Assembly (NCBI RefSeq): GCF_009769735.1
Contig: NZ_WSRO01000002.1
Coordinates: 5,902,001 to 5,966,000 of the forward strand
Length of the DNA stretch: 64,000 bases
Source of the DNA: Streptomyces sp. BA2
Lineage (GTDB): Bacteria > Actinomycetota > Actinomycetes > Streptomycetales > Streptomycetaceae
Direction of reading: 5' to 3'
The notes beneath the pieces were generated by a model that had not been told where the DNA came from, did not search any database, and was given only the letters and a program-made list of their open reading frames with translations. This document shows, piece by piece, positions 7,604-16,341 of the stretch. The translations under genes and the position numbers were made by a program. Within the stretch, counting starts at the first letter, position 1. The number at the start of each line of letters is the position of its first letter.

Positions 7604-8083
7604 TCACCCCTCCCCTCGCCCCTCCCCGAACGCTTGCGCCACCGCGAGGCTGTCCTCGTACACGTGGTGGCGCGTGACGAGGCCGTCCTTCACCGTGAGG
7701 TGCAGTGCGAATCGTGCCCGGTAGGGCCTTCCCGTCGGCCGGGCGGTCTGGCGGATCTCACCGAGTACGACGGCGTGCTCACCGTCCACAAGGATGTGCT
7801 CGACCTGGGTCGCCGCCTCCCCGGGCACGTGATGCTCGGCGAGCTGGCGATAGTGAGCGGCGGCGTCGGCGCGTGTCGCGCGGTGGCGGATCCACGGGGT
7901 GGCGGCGCGGCCGTGCTCGGCCTCCGGCCAGTCCAGTTTCCAGTCCGCACCGTCGGCGTACCGCTCGGCGATGCGCTCGGGGTCGCCCTCCGCGATGCGG
8001 GCCAGCAGGTCCTCCACGACGGAGCGGGTGGTGGGTGTGGGTGCGGGTGTGGGTGTGGGTGGAGGTGTGGGTGTGGGTGGCAT
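7604..8083 (-). CDS. SnoaL-like / NTF2-fold nuclear transport factor 2 family protein
   Basis: 159 residues from ATG 8083, with AAGGAA 6 nt upstream. A (Pro-Thr)n N-terminal tract made by a GTGGGT-type hexamer repeat (8025-8080) is followed by an NTF2-like domain: VVEDLLARIAEGDPERIAERYAD, DWPEAEHGR, the TRADAAAHYRQLAEH helix, VLGEIRQTA and LHLTVKDGLVTRHHVYEDS. Members are small polyketide cyclases, isomerases or orphan ligand binders; which applies here is unknown. It is divergent from the methyltransferase-like gene at 8202, sharing a 118-bp control region. Confidence 0.7.
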   Translation of the reverse strand: MPPTPTPPPTPTPAPTPTTRSVVEDLLARIAEGDPERIAERYADGADWKLDWPEAEHGRAATPWIRHRATRADAAAHYRQLAEHHVPGEAATQVEHILVDGEHAVVLGEIRQTARPTGRPYRARFALHLTVKDGLVTRHHVYEDSLAVAQAFGEGRGEG

Positions 8084-8201
8084 GGGTTCCTTCTCTTCGT
8101 GTGACGTTGCCCTTGATCCTTCTGGGTGGACGGGAGCTGTGGCGATTACCTCTGGAGTAATGGGCGTGAGTCGTGACGCCATGCGATGCGAAGATCGATC
8201 C

Positions 8202-8957
8202 ATGAGCTGTTTCGACACACTTGTGGCGGAAGCGGAGTCGGCCCCGACCGAGGGCTGGGACTTCTCCTGGTTCGAGGGGCGGGCCACGGAGGAGCGGCCC
8301 TCCTGGCGGTACGCCCACGCCATGGGGGAGCGGCTCGGGCACGCCACCGCCTCCCTCGACATCCAGACCGGCGGCGGCGAGGTCCTCGCATCCGCGCCCT
8401 CGCTCCCGCCGCTCGCCGTCGCCACGGAGGGGTGGCCGCCGAACGTCGCCAAGGCCACCGCGCTGCTGCATCCGCGGGGTGCGGTGGTCGTGTCCTCGCC
8501 GGAGGACGCGCCGTTGCCGTTCGCGCCGGAGGCGTTCGACCTGGTCACCAGCCGGCATCCGGTGAAACCGCATTTCGACGAGATCGCGCGCGTGCTGCGT
8601 CCCGGGGGAACGTACTTCGCCCAGCACGTGGGCCCCGCCAGTGCTTTCGAGGTCGTCGAGTACTTCCTCGGGCCCCAGCCCGACTCCGTACGGAACGGGC
8701 GTCATCCCGATGACGAGCGGGCCGAGGCGGAGGCAGCGGGCCTGGAGATCGTCGACCTGCGGGCCGAGCGGCTTCGGATGGAGTTCTACGACATCGGGGC
8801 CGTCGTGCACTTCCTACGGAAGGTGGTGTGGATGGTGCCGGACTTCTCGGTGGAGCGGTACTGGTCGCGGCTACGGGACCTGCACGACCAGATCGAAGCG
8901 GAGGGGCCCTTCGTGGCGCACAGTACGAGGCATCTCTTCAACGCCCGCAAGGGCTAG
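8202..8957 (+). CDS. class I SAM-dependent methyltransferase-like protein
   Basis: 251 residues from ATG 8202 (ATG 8181 is an alternative). The Rossmann methyltransferase plan is visible: a glycine motif LDIQTGGGEVLA, an acidic/hydrophobic turn VATEGWPPN, PFAPEAFDLVTSRH, and the post-motif IARVLRPGGTYFAQHVGP. The C-terminal part (MEFYDIGAVVHFLRKVVW, DFSVERYW) matches uncharacterised actinobacterial methyltransferases. SAM binding is likely; the substrate is not known. Confidence 0.75.
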   Translation: MSCFDTLVAEAESAPTEGWDFSWFEGRATEERPSWRYAHAMGERLGHATASLDIQTGGGEVLASAPSLPPLAVATEGWPPNVAKATALLHPRGAVVVSSPEDAPLPFAPEAFDLVTSRHPVKPHFDEIARVLRPGGTYFAQHVGPASAFEVVEYFLGPQPDSVRNGRHPDDERAEAEAAGLEIVDLRAERLRMEFYDIGAVVHFLRKVVWMVPDFSVERYWSRLRDLHDQIEAEGPFVAHSTRHLFNARKG

Positions 8958-9030
8958 GCCCGCCGCGGGGCGCCCGTTGGCGGTGTGCGCACTGGGCTGC
9001 GGCTTCGTGGTGGATTTTTCCCCGCGCCCC

Positions 9031-10263
9031 CTACGCATGAGCCCCCACCCCCACCTCCCCCACCACCAACTCCGCCACCCCCTCCAGCACTTCCCCCACC
9101 CTCTCCACCTGCCCCGCAAGCTCCCTCTCCTGCCCGGCGCCCAGCGTCCCCAGTGGCTCCACCGTCACCGTGATCCGTCGTCCGGAGCGGCGCTGGTGCC
9201 AGACCCCGGCCACGACCCCGTCGACCAGCAGCACAGGGAAGTTGCCGGCCTGGCCCTTGGCCAGTGCTCGCTCGTAGGCCCGACCCGGGAAGAGCCGCTC
9301 GCGCGGGTGTGAGGCGATCACGTACGCGTCGAAGTACGGCAGCAGCCGCACCCCCCGCACCGGCTCCCCCGGAAACTCCGTGTCACCAGCGACCACCCAC
9401 CCCGACGACCCTGCCCCCAACCTCGACCCTGCCCCCAACCTCGACCCCGCCGCCGACGACGGCTCCCCGTCCATCCCCAACCCCTCGATCTCCCCCGCCG
9501 ACGCCAGCGCCGCGAAGACGCCGCTCGCCCAACCGTCCGGCGCCGCCGCCCACTTGGCGAACTGCCGCGGCGTCGCAGGTCCGTACGCGTACAAGAACCG
9601 TCGCACCAGGCGCCCCGTCGCCACCTCGGCGGACAGCGGCGGCTCCCCCGGACCCGCTGTCGGCGGGCGCGTGTACGTCACCTTGCGGCCCCGGTTCGGC
9701 GCGAAGCACAGCACCCCGCGGTGGCCCGCCAGATGCATGACCGAGCGCCACCGCGGCCACATCCCCTGGAAGGCGGGCAACACCAACTCCCCAGCCCAGG
9801 GGCCCGTCCGCGCCACGACCTCGTCGTTGAGTTCGTCGATGGTCAGCCGGACCCTGTCAAGCGCCTCGCCGATCGCGCTCACGATCTCCTCCGTCTGAGA
9901 AGGAGTCAGCCGGTCACCCGCCTTGAACGGGCTCGGCCCGCCCGGGATCGCGGACAACGCGCCTGTCCAGAGAGGGAGTTCCGCAGTCGGCAGGAAGTGG
10001 ATCGTGCCGCGCGGCCCGTACGTCTTGACCAGACTCGGCTCCTCGCCCCACAACGCGTCGCGTACGTCCTGCCGGGTCGCCCCGTCCATCCGCAGCCCCA
10101 CCGAAAGCTCGGCGGCGGACATCACCTGCGCCTGCGCCGCGAGCATCGCGTCGACCACCTCGCCGGCTCCTGCCTCGCCCGGCTTCGCCGGAGTGCGCAG
10201 GAACTGCCGCTCCATGCGCCGGGCGTTGGCAGCACTCCACGTGACGGTTGAAGGGGCGCTCAT
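9031..10263 (-). CDS. winged helix DNA-binding domain-containing protein (HTH_42 family)
   Basis: 410 residues from ATG 10263 (AAGGAG upstream). Family features are the ARRMERQFL start, a QAQVMSAAELSVGLR helix, the wing DALWGEEPSLVKTYGPRGTIHFLP, LPAFQGMWPRWRSVM, RFLYAYGPATPRQFAKWA, and the closing VLLVDGVVAGVWHQRRSGRR. This matches the AlkZ/YcaQ-like fold in which tandem winged helices bind DNA. Several relatives are DNA glycosylases acting on crosslinks or alkylated bases, but this subgroup lacks an assigned activity. A GSRLGAGSRLGAGS tandem insert near residue 290 is an in-frame repeat expansion. It is divergent from an HxlR regulator. Confidence 0.75.
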   Translation of the reverse strand: MSAPSTVTWSAANARRMERQFLRTPAKPGEAGAGEVVDAMLAAQAQVMSAAELSVGLRMDGATRQDVRDALWGEEPSLVKTYGPRGTIHFLPTAELPLWTGALSAIPGGPSPFKAGDRLTPSQTEEIVSAIGEALDRVRLTIDELNDEVVARTGPWAGELVLPAFQGMWPRWRSVMHLAGHRGVLCFAPNRGRKVTYTRPPTAGPGEPPLSAEVATGRLVRRFLYAYGPATPRQFAKWAAAPDGWASGVFAALASAGEIEGLGMDGEPSSAAGSRLGAGSRLGAGSSGWVVAGDTEFPGEPVRGVRLLPYFDAYVIASHPRERLFPGRAYERALAKGQAGNFPVLLVDGVVAGVWHQRRSGRRITVTVEPLGTLGAGQERELAGQVERVGEVLEGVAELVVGEVGVGAHA

Positions 10264-10324
10264 CGGGGGTCTCCTTCGGTACTGTCCATCGGGTAAGTGG
10301 CTCTGCGGACACGAGGAGTGGACC

Positions 10325-10774
10325 ATGCCGAACAGCGGCGCGGAGGGTAATTCGGGGAGCGCCACGGGAAGCGCTGTGGGCAGCGCCACGGGAAGTGCTG
10401 CGGGGAGCGGCAGGGAGGGCAAGACTCTGTACGCCTGCGGCCTCGACGCCGCCGTGGACGTCGTCGGCGGCAAGTGGAAGCCGATGATCCTCTGGGCGCT
10501 GTTCGCGAGCACGACGCTGCGCTTCGGCGAGCTCCGGCGGAACATCACCGGAATCAGCGAGAAGGTGCTCATCCAGCAGCTGCGCGAGCTGGAGTCCGAC
10601 GGCATCGTGCACCGCGAGGTGTACCGGGAGGTGCCGCCGAAGGTCGAGTACTCACTCACCCCCCTCGGCCTGTCCCTGAACGAGGCCCTGATTCCGCTGG
10701 GCGTGTGGGGCGACGATCACATGCAGCAGCTTGTGGCGAACAGGGAATGCAAGAAGGAAGGCAAAGCCGCCTGA
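10325..10774 (+). CDS. HxlR-family transcriptional regulator
   Basis: 149 residues. A Gly/Ser/Ala repeat leader of about 30 residues (encoded by GGAAGC-type repeats) precedes an HxlR winged helix. The conserved single Cys lies in LYACGLDAAVDVVGGKWK; RFGELRRNITGISEKVLIQQL is the recognition helix region and VHREVYREVPPKVEYSLT the wing. HxlR proteins often sense redox or aldehyde stress through that Cys. It is divergently transcribed from the winged-helix gene starting at 10263, with 61 bp between starts, so it probably controls that gene or itself. Confidence 0.85.
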   Translation: MPNSGAEGNSGSATGSAVGSATGSAAGSGREGKTLYACGLDAAVDVVGGKWKPMILWALFASTTLRFGELRRNITGISEKVLIQQLRELESDGIVHREVYREVPPKVEYSLTPLGLSLNEALIPLGVWGDDHMQQLVANRECKKEGKAA

Positions 10775-10815
10775 CGCGGGAAACCGGTCGGTGGTTGCGT
10801 GGCGCGACGATTGTT

Positions 10816-10853
10816 AGCCAAGTGATCCCGAACGTCAGCCAAGTGATCCCGAA
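10816..10853. repeat. 17-bp direct repeat with 21-bp period
   Basis: AGCCAAGTGATCCCGAA occurs at 10816-10832 and 10837-10853. The 21-bp phasing equals two DNA turns, which suits two regulator molecules on one face. It lies in the 248-bp stretch between the HxlR gene and the DUF192 gene, which otherwise shows nothing. Confidence 0.4.
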
Positions 10854-11022
10854 ACAGGTTCCGTTGATTCCGCATCGTTATCGCCACCGGCTCGATCTGA
10901 GCCCGCAGATCACGTAAGTTCAGACCAAGGCGAATTCGCGTGAGCAAAGCCACGTGTGCGGTGCCGCGCGGTGGAGGGGGCTGCGCGGCACCGCGCGCCT
11001 CCTCTCACCGAACCCCACCGGA

Positions 11023-11364
11023 TCACCGAACCGAACCGAACCCCACCTCGACCCGCACACCCCGGCGTACGCCCCACCGCTCCATCGCCCCGGCCTCCGC
11101 CTCCAGGACGTGCCGGGCCCGCACCCGGGGCCGCCCGATCCGCCCGGGGCGCATCGTCCGCACCGACAGGACCCGCAGCCCCCGGTCCAGGTACGCCACG
11201 TCGACGGCGAACCGCATCCGCACCGTGTGCACGCCGCTCGCCGGAGTCAGCAGCAGCGCCCCCGTCACCCCGTCCCGGCCGAGCAGCCCGCGCCGCCGTG
11301 CGCCGGCGGAGTCCGCGATCTCCAGGGGGAGTGCCCGACCGCTCGGGAGAAGAAGCGTCGCCAT
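11023..11364 (-). CDS. DUF192 family protein
   Basis: 113 residues. DUF192 signature: ARRRGLLGRDGVTGALLLTP, a VHTVRMRFAVDVAYLD centre (standing for the usual xxT.gM.fpiDv), RVLSVRTMRPGRIG and ARHVLEAEAGAMERWGV. DUF192 proteins are small beta-barrels of unknown role, often exported in other bacteria; here no signal peptide is seen. In Streptomyces such genes often lie close to Tad loci, consistent with the pilin genes at the window start. Confidence 0.8.
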   Translation of the reverse strand: MATLLLPSGRALPLEIADSAGARRRGLLGRDGVTGALLLTPASGVHTVRMRFAVDVAYLDRGLRVLSVRTMRPGRIGRPRVRARHVLEAEAGAMERWGVRRGVRVEVGFGSVR

Positions 11365-11559
11365 GCGAGCCGAAGCTAGCGCCCCTCCCGCCCGCCGCGT
11401 CAAGCGCCGCCAGTCCTGCCTCGCCCCGCCCCGCCGCGTCAAGCGGGCGTCCCGCCCCCGTCCCTCCTGTGGGTTACCACCGCACGGGGCTGAAATTTGT
11501 CCCCGGGGGCCGAAATCCGGTGGGAGAACAGGGTCGCGGAGTTGTCGGGCGGTTTCGGA

Positions 11560-11665
11560 GAGTAGTTGTGGCACGCCGATGCGCGCAGCATCACTTACGA
11601 AGGGTTATGGTGGAAACCCCCCCTCGGGCCGGTCCATCTCCCCCCCATGGACCGGCCCGATTTTT
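11560..11665 (+). ncRNA. candidate 6C-type small RNA ending in an intrinsic terminator
   Basis: Two runs of seven cytosines (11615-11621 and 11638-11644) occur in about 30 nt, the second in the loop of a 14-bp perfect hairpin followed by seven T. This matches what I recall of the actinobacterial 6C RNA motif: hairpins whose loops hold six or more C, made as a free small RNA. The 5' end is not defined. It lies between the divergent DUF192 gene and the membrane protein gene at 11732. The alternative is a leader with attenuator for that gene. Confidence 0.5.
11622..11665 (+). terminator. intrinsic terminator, 14-bp stem and T7
   Basis: TCGGGCCGGTCCAT at 11622-11635 pairs perfectly with 11645-11658; the 9-nt loop is C-rich and TTTTTTT follows at 11659-11665. 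It ends only about 65 nt before the next start codon, so it may stop a small RNA or attenuate that gene. Confidence 0.85.
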
Positions 11666-11731
11666 TTGTGCCCGCAGGGGGTTCGCGCCCGCATGATCGT
11701 CGGAACAGAGCCTGCGGATATCGTCAGGGAC

Positions 11732-12274
11732 ATGTCGAACCAGTTCCCCCCACCGCCCCATGACCCGCAGGCCAATCCGCAGGTCAATCCGCAGGCCAAC
11801 CCCCAGCAGGGTCTCCCCTCTTACACCGGCCCGGCGCAGGACCCCGCGTACGGATACGGATACGGATACGGGTACGGCCCGGTCGCCCCGCTCACGATGC
11901 CCGGCATAGTGCGCGCCGCGCAGATCGTCGTCTGGGTCCTCAGCGGGCTCGTCCTGCTCGGCACGATCGCGATCGCGGCCTCGGGTGATGCGGAGACGGC
12001 CGGCGCGGCCTTCGGAGCGAACCTCTGCCTCCTGGTGGCCTGCGGGTTCGCCTTCGCGTTCAAGAACGCGGGCAACGGCGTGCGCGTGACCTGCATCGTG
12101 CTGATGAGCGTGCAGATAGCCCTCGGGCTCGGTGGCCTGGCCTCCGGCAACCCGGGCGGCCTCCTCGGCCTGCTCGGCTCGATCGCCACGGTCGTCCTGC
12201 TCGCGCAGGGCGCCGCGGGCGCCTGGTTCAAGCGCCCGCGCACCCCTGCCCCGGGGCAGGGGTACACCGGCTGA
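11732..12274 (+). CDS. small multi-pass membrane protein
   Basis: 180 residues. A hydrophilic N-terminus rich in Pro, Asn and Gln with a QANPQVNPQANPQ repeat and a Gly-Tyr run (YGYGYGYGYG) is followed by four predicted membrane helices (AQIVVWVLSGLVLLGTIAI, ANLCLLVACGFAFAF, VTCIVLMSVQIALGL, LLGSIATVVLLA) and a basic cytoplasmic tail. The organisation resembles DUF4190/DUF4064-like actinobacterial membrane proteins. Function unknown. The start at 11732 is chosen for the family-like MSNQFPPPP opening; ATG 11693 is possible. Confidence 0.65.
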   Translation: MSNQFPPPPHDPQANPQVNPQANPQQGLPSYTGPAQDPAYGYGYGYGYGPVAPLTMPGIVRAAQIVVWVLSGLVLLGTIAIAASGDAETAGAAFGANLCLLVACGFAFAFKNAGNGVRVTCIVLMSVQIALGLGGLASGNPGGLLGLLGSIATVVLLAQGAAGAWFKRPRTPAPGQGYTG

Positions 12275-12308
12275 GGCGTCCCGCCAGTTCCCGCCAGTTC
12301 CGCCCGAA

Positions 12309-13346
12309 CTAGCCGCGCCCGGCCCAGATATTGGTGCCGGGCGTGGACACCGCGTACGTGTCGATCTCGCTGAGCTCCTCGTCCGTGAGCTTCGGACCGG
12401 ACAGCGCCGCGACGTTCTCCTCCAGCTGCTTCACGCTGGAGGCGCCGATCAGCGCGGAGGTCATCCGCTCGTCGCGCAGGACCCAGTTGAGGGCCAGTTG
12501 TGCGAGCGACTGGTCGCGGCGGGCCGCGATGTCGTTCAGGCCGCCCAGGCGTCGCACGACCTCGTCGCTCAGGAGGTCGGGGTCGAGCGACTTGCCCTGC
12601 GTGGCGCGCGAACCCTCGGGGATGCCCTTCAGGTACTTGTTCGTGAGCAGGCCCTGCGCCAGCGGCACGAAGGAGATGCAGCCCATGCCCGCGTCCTCGA
12701 GGGTGTCGAGCAGACCGTCGTCCTCGGTCCAGCGGTTGATCATCGAGTACGAGGGCTGGTGGATGAGCGCGGGAACGCCCATCTCCCGCAGCAGCCGCGC
12801 CGCTTCGGCGGTCTGCTCGCTGTTGTAGGAGGAGACACCCACGTACAGCGCCTTGCCCTGCCGTACGGCGGACGCCAGCGCGCCCATCGTCTCTTCGAGC
12901 GGGGTCTCCGGGTCGAAGCGGTGCGAGTAGAAGATGTCGACGTAGTCCACGCCCATCCGCTTGAGCGACGCGTCGAGGGACGACAGCAGGTACTTGCGCG
13001 AACCCCACTCGCCGTACGGGCCGGGGTGCATGAGGTAGCCCGCCTTGGTCGAAATGACCAATTCATCGCGGTACGGGGCGAAGTCCTGCGCGAACAGCTT
13101 GCCGAAGTTGAGCTCGGCCGAACCGGCCGGCGGGCCGTAGTTGTTCGCCAGGTCGAAGTGCGTGACGCCCAGATCGAAGGCGCGACGCAGGATCGCGCGC
13201 TGGCTCTCCAGGGATTTGTCGTCACCGAAGTTGTGCCACAGGCCCAGGGAGACGGCGGGCAGCTTCAGGCCGCTGCGGCCCGTGCGCCGGTACTCCATGC
13301 TGCTGTAACGGTCCGTTGCCGCTCGGTACAGAGACGTGTCGTTCAT
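12309..13346 (-). CDS. aldo/keto reductase, L-glyceraldehyde 3-phosphate reductase type
   Basis: 345 residues. An NADPH-dependent (alpha/beta)8 reductase with the catalytic tetrad positions visible: Asp and Tyr in FDLANNYGPP, Lys in ISTKAGYLMHPGPYG, and His in DIFYSHRFDPETP. GPPAGSAELNFGKLF and the MHPGPYGEWGSRKYL loop place it in the YghZ/MgrA subgroup that reduces L-glyceraldehyde 3-phosphate and methylglyoxal. Cofactor-binding ALIGASSVKQLEENV lies near the C-terminus. It is divergent from the isoprenyl transferase gene; only about 175 bp separate the starts. Confidence 0.9.
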   Translation of the reverse strand: MNDTSLYRAATDRYSSMEYRRTGRSGLKLPAVSLGLWHNFGDDKSLESQRAILRRAFDLGVTHFDLANNYGPPAGSAELNFGKLFAQDFAPYRDELVISTKAGYLMHPGPYGEWGSRKYLLSSLDASLKRMGVDYVDIFYSHRFDPETPLEETMGALASAVRQGKALYVGVSSYNSEQTAEAARLLREMGVPALIHQPSYSMINRWTEDDGLLDTLEDAGMGCISFVPLAQGLLTNKYLKGIPEGSRATQGKSLDPDLLSDEVVRRLGGLNDIAARRDQSLAQLALNWVLRDERMTSALIGASSVKQLEENVAALSGPKLTDEELSEIDTYAVSTPGTNIWAGRG

Positions 13347-13521
13347 GGGTACGAAGCTACTTCAGCCCGGGATCTTCCGGGGGTCGGCCTCGTGTCACCC
13401 GAGGGTCGCCCGAGGGCCGCCGGAGAGGGAAGGCCCGCCTCACCCCAGGGCGGAACCCCGCCCTCACAGCGGTAGGCTTTCGCCTTCGGGGACTGCCATC
13501 TGCATGGAGGGGCTGACAGAA

Positions 13522-14283
13522 GTGAACCTGCGCGACCTGGTGTACGGACTTTACGCACGCCGGGTGGAAGGCCGCCTCGACCACGACCAGGTGCCCAAGC
13601 ACATCGGGGTCATCCTCGACGGCAACAGGCGCTGGGCGAAGGCGTCCGGCGGGACAACCGAACAGGGCCACCAGGCGGGTGCGTACAAGATCGAGGAGTT
13701 CCTCGGCTGGTGTGCCGAGACGGACGTCGAGGTCGTCACCCTCTGGATGCTGTCGACGGACAACTTCGACCGCCCGGAGCGGGAGCTCATCCCGCTCCTC
13801 GGCATCATCGAGGACACCGTCCGCAGCCTCGCCGTCGACGGCCGCTGGCGCGTGCACCACGTGGGCACGATGGACCTGCTGCCCTCCCGCACCCAGGCCG
13901 TCCTGAAGGAGGCCGAGCAGGCCACCCACGGCAACAAGGGAATACTGGTCAACGTGGCCGTGGGGTACGGCGGCCGGCAGGAGATCGCCGACGCGGTCCG
14001 CTCGCTGCTCCTGGACCACGCGGAGAAGGGCACGAGCCTGGAGGACGTCGCCGAGACCGTCGACGTCGACCTGATCTCCAAGCACCTCTACACGCGCGGC
14101 CAGCCCGACCCCGACCTGGTGATCCGAACGAGTGGCGAGCAGCGCCTGTCCGGCTTCATGCTCTGGCAGTCGGCCCACTCCGAGTACTACTTCTGTGAAG
14201 TCTTCTGGCCGGCCTTCCGCAAGGTCGACTTCCTGCGTGCGCTGCGTGACTACGCGGCCAGGCACCGGCGCTACGGCGGCTGA
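13522..14283 (+). CDS. isoprenyl transferase (cis-prenyl diphosphate synthase)
   Basis: 253 residues. A UppS-family enzyme that condenses isopentenyl diphosphate onto an allylic diphosphate in the cis configuration to make polyprenyl carriers for the wall. The catalytic GVILDGNRRWAK motif (Asp for Mg-diphosphate), the TLWMLSTDNFDRP region, the VNVAVGYGGRQEI helix and the closing PDLVIRTSGEQRLSGFMLWQ are all present. GTG 13522 is preferred because GGAGGGG lies 9 nt upstream; ATG 13504 has no such site. The length suits the shorter actinobacterial paralogues, which make short- or medium-chain products, so the product length is not certain. Confidence 0.9.
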   Translation: MNLRDLVYGLYARRVEGRLDHDQVPKHIGVILDGNRRWAKASGGTTEQGHQAGAYKIEEFLGWCAETDVEVVTLWMLSTDNFDRPERELIPLLGIIEDTVRSLAVDGRWRVHHVGTMDLLPSRTQAVLKEAEQATHGNKGILVNVAVGYGGRQEIADAVRSLLLDHAEKGTSLEDVAETVDVDLISKHLYTRGQPDPDLVIRTSGEQRLSGFMLWQSAHSEYYFCEVFWPAFRKVDFLRALRDYAARHRRYGG

Positions 14284-14612
14284 CGCCCCAAGAGGCACGC
14301 GAGGCACTCATGTCGGTGAGGCGCGAGTAACCCAGAGTTCACGGACGCGCCGTCATATGCCATGGCATGGCAGCGCATGTTCGAGGGAATAAGCCTTCCA
14401 GGTCGACATCCGATTCACGGATGTCGTATCTCAGCGGGCGGCATGGGGCCGTCCGCCCGGGAGGCCCTTTGCACCAGGACGACCGTGCGGTGAGTACGGG
14501 CGAAGTGGAGGGCCGGAGCTCGGCCCGCGCACTGCGGCACGAGACCGGTCCGGATTTCTCCCGGCATCCTTCCCGTCGCTCCCCGACCTCATCCGAGGGG
14601 GTACGTCCTTCC
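14284..14612 (+). other. long leader before the PhoH gene
   Basis: No convincing gene. It contains a perfect 12-bp palindrome ATGCCATGGCAT (14357-14368), an A/T-richer patch near 14380 that could hold a promoter, and several short GC hairpins. Confidence 0.4.
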
Positions 14613-15935
14613 GTGGTGACCAGCACAAAGCGCCGCATGTCCGACAGGCGCACCTATGTTCTCGACACCAGCGTTCTGCTCGCAGACCCGAACTCCATGT
14701 ACCGCTTCGACGAGCACGAAGTCGTGCTGCCCGTCGTCGTGGTCACGGAGCTCGAGGCGAAGCGGCACCACCCCGAGCTCGGCTACTTCGCCCGGCAGGC
14801 CCTGCGCCTCCTGGACGACTGCCGGGTCCGGCACGGTCGCCTGGACGCGCCGATTCCGATCGGCGACCTGGGCGGCACGCTGCGCGTCGAGCTCAACCAC
14901 TCCGATCCCGGCGTGCTTCCGGCCGGCTACCGGTTGGGGGACAACGACTCACGGATTCTCGCCGTCGCGCGCAACCTCCAGGCAGAGGGATACGACGTCA
15001 CCGTCGTGTCGAAGGATCTGCCTCTGAGGATCAAGGCGTCCTCGGTCGGCCTCCTCGCGGAGGAGTACCGCGCCGAGCTCGCCATCACGGACTCCGGCTG
15101 GACCGGAATGTCCGAACTGACCCTCTCCGGCGAACAGGTGGACCTCCTCTTCGAAGAGGACACCCTGTACGTGCCCGAGGCGGCCGACCTGCCCGTCCAC
15201 ACGGGCCTCACCATCCAGTCGGAGAAGGGCAAGGCGCTCGGCCGTGTCACGGCCGAGGGCAATGTCCGTCTCGTACGCGGCGATCGTGAGGCCTTCGGCA
15301 TCAAGGGGAGGAGTGCGGAGCAGCGCATCGCGCTGGATCTGCTGCTCGATCCGGACATCGGCATCCTGTCGATGGGCGGCCGTGCGGGCACCGGCAAGTC
15401 GGCTCTCGCGCTCTGCGCGGGACTTGAGGCGGTCCTGGAGCGCCGGCAGCACCAGAAGGTGATGGTCTTCCGGCCGCTGTACGCGGTGGGCGGGCAGGAG
15501 CTCGGCTATCTGCCCGGCACCGAGGCCGAGAAGATGGGCCCTTGGGCCCAGGCGGTCTTCGACACGCTCGGTTCGGTGGCGGGCAAGGCGGTCATCGAGG
15601 AGGTGACGGCGCGCGGCATGCTCGAAGTGCTCCCTCTCACTCATATCCGCGGGCGCTCGCTGCACGACGCGTTCGTGATCGTCGACGAGGCCCAATCCCT
15701 GGAGAGGAACGTTCTTTTGACCGTTCTGTCCAGGATCGGGGCGAACTCCCGAGTCGTCCTCACTCACGACGTCGCCCAGCGCGACAACCTCCGAGTGGGG
15801 CGGTACGACGGGGTAGTTGCCGTCGTCGAGAAGCTGAAGGGGCATCCGCTCTTCGCCCACGTCACGCTCACCCGCTCCGAGCGTTCGCCGATCGCGGCGC
15901 TTGTGACCGAAATGCTGGAGGACGGAGCGATCTGA
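14613..15935 (+). CDS. PhoH family ATPase with N-terminal PIN domain
   Basis: 440 residues. A PIN nuclease domain occupies about the first 140 residues, with the conserved acids in [22 protein letters not shown] and GDNDSRIL. A linker with a small beta domain leads to a PhoH ATPase domain: Walker [22 protein letters not shown] as Walker B, and [13 protein letters not shown]-PhoH proteins couple RNA cleavage to ATP-dependent unwinding. Start GTG 14613 follows GAGGGGG by 11 nt; the next codon is also GTG. A hairpin terminator follows. Confidence 0.9.
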   Translation: MVTSTKRRMSDRRTYVLDTSVLLADPNSMYRFDEHEVVLPVVVVTELEAKRHHPELGYFARQALRLLDDCRVRHGRLDAPIPIGDLGGTLRVELNHSDPGVLPAGYRLGDNDSRILAVARNLQAEGYDVTVVSKDLPLRIKASSVGLLAEEYRAELAITDSGWTGMSELTLSGEQVDLLFEEDTLYVPEAADLPVHTGLTIQSEKGKALGRVTAEGNVRLVRGDREAFGIKGRSAEQRIALDLLLDPDIGILSMGGRAGTGKSALALCAGLEAVLERRQHQKVMVFRPLYAVGGQELGYLPGTEAEKMGPWAQAVFDTLGSVAGKAVIEEVTARGMLEVLPLTHIRGRSLHDAFVIVDEAQSLERNVLLTVLSRIGANSRVVLTHDVAQRDNLRVGRYDGVVAVVEKLKGHPLFAHVTLTRSERSPIAALVTEMLEDGAI

Positions 15936-15965
15936 TCCAGTTCACCCTGGTTACGCGGTAGTTGG

Positions 15966-16003
15966 CGCCGCCCGGCGAAGCGAAGGAGCTTAGCCGGGCG
16001 GCG
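15966..16003 (+). terminator. terminator after the PhoH gene
   Basis: An 11-bp perfect stem CGCCGCCCGGC / GCCGGGCGGCG with a 16-nt loop, followed by TCTTGG. Confidence 0.65.
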
Positions 16004-16047
16004 TCTTGGCGTTCGCCCTTTTCCGAAAAACTCCTGGGGCAAACGAG

Positions 16048-16063
16048 GTGTGAGCTTTCACAC
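16048..16063. promoter_or_regulatory. palindrome resembling a Crp-type site
   Basis: GTGTGAGCTTTCACAC is a perfect 16-bp palindrome containing GTG-N6-CAC, the core of actinobacterial Crp sites. It lies 280 bp upstream of the secreted transglycosylase, a class of gene that Crp is known to control in relatives. No binding evidence exists here. Confidence 0.35.
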
Positions 16064-16222
16064 GCAACGGGGAATTGCCTTGCGGCGTCCGGCTGGGGCA
16101 GAGTCTGGGTCCTGTCAGGCCCCGCATGCGACACACCTGTACCCCCAGCGGTACTGCAAAACGGAAACACCAGAACTTCATAGTGGCCGTCGCATGCCGC
16201 CCGAGCACCACGCGGCGCTCCC

Positions 16223-16261
16223 GTCACGGGAGTTGCCCACCGGGTCCGTGCCTCCCGTGAC
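16223..16261 (+). promoter_or_regulatory. leader hairpin before the transglycosylase gene
   Basis: A perfect 10-bp inverted repeat GTCACGGGAG / CTCCCGTGAC with a 19-nt loop in a leader of about 400 nt (15936-16341). I could not fit the leader to a known riboswitch. Confidence 0.35.
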
Positions 16262-16341
16262 CGATACAAGCGGAGGCCAGCGCCAGGGGCACGATTGCGT
16301 CCGCGAGGTCACCTATGCGGGCGATGCTGGAAGGAAACCGT

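Noticed and set aside
15936..16341. c-di-AMP (ydaO) riboswitch before the transglycosylase gene
   Set aside because: Such switches precede wall-hydrolase genes in actinobacteria, but I could not align the conserved core; only simple inverted repeats are visible.
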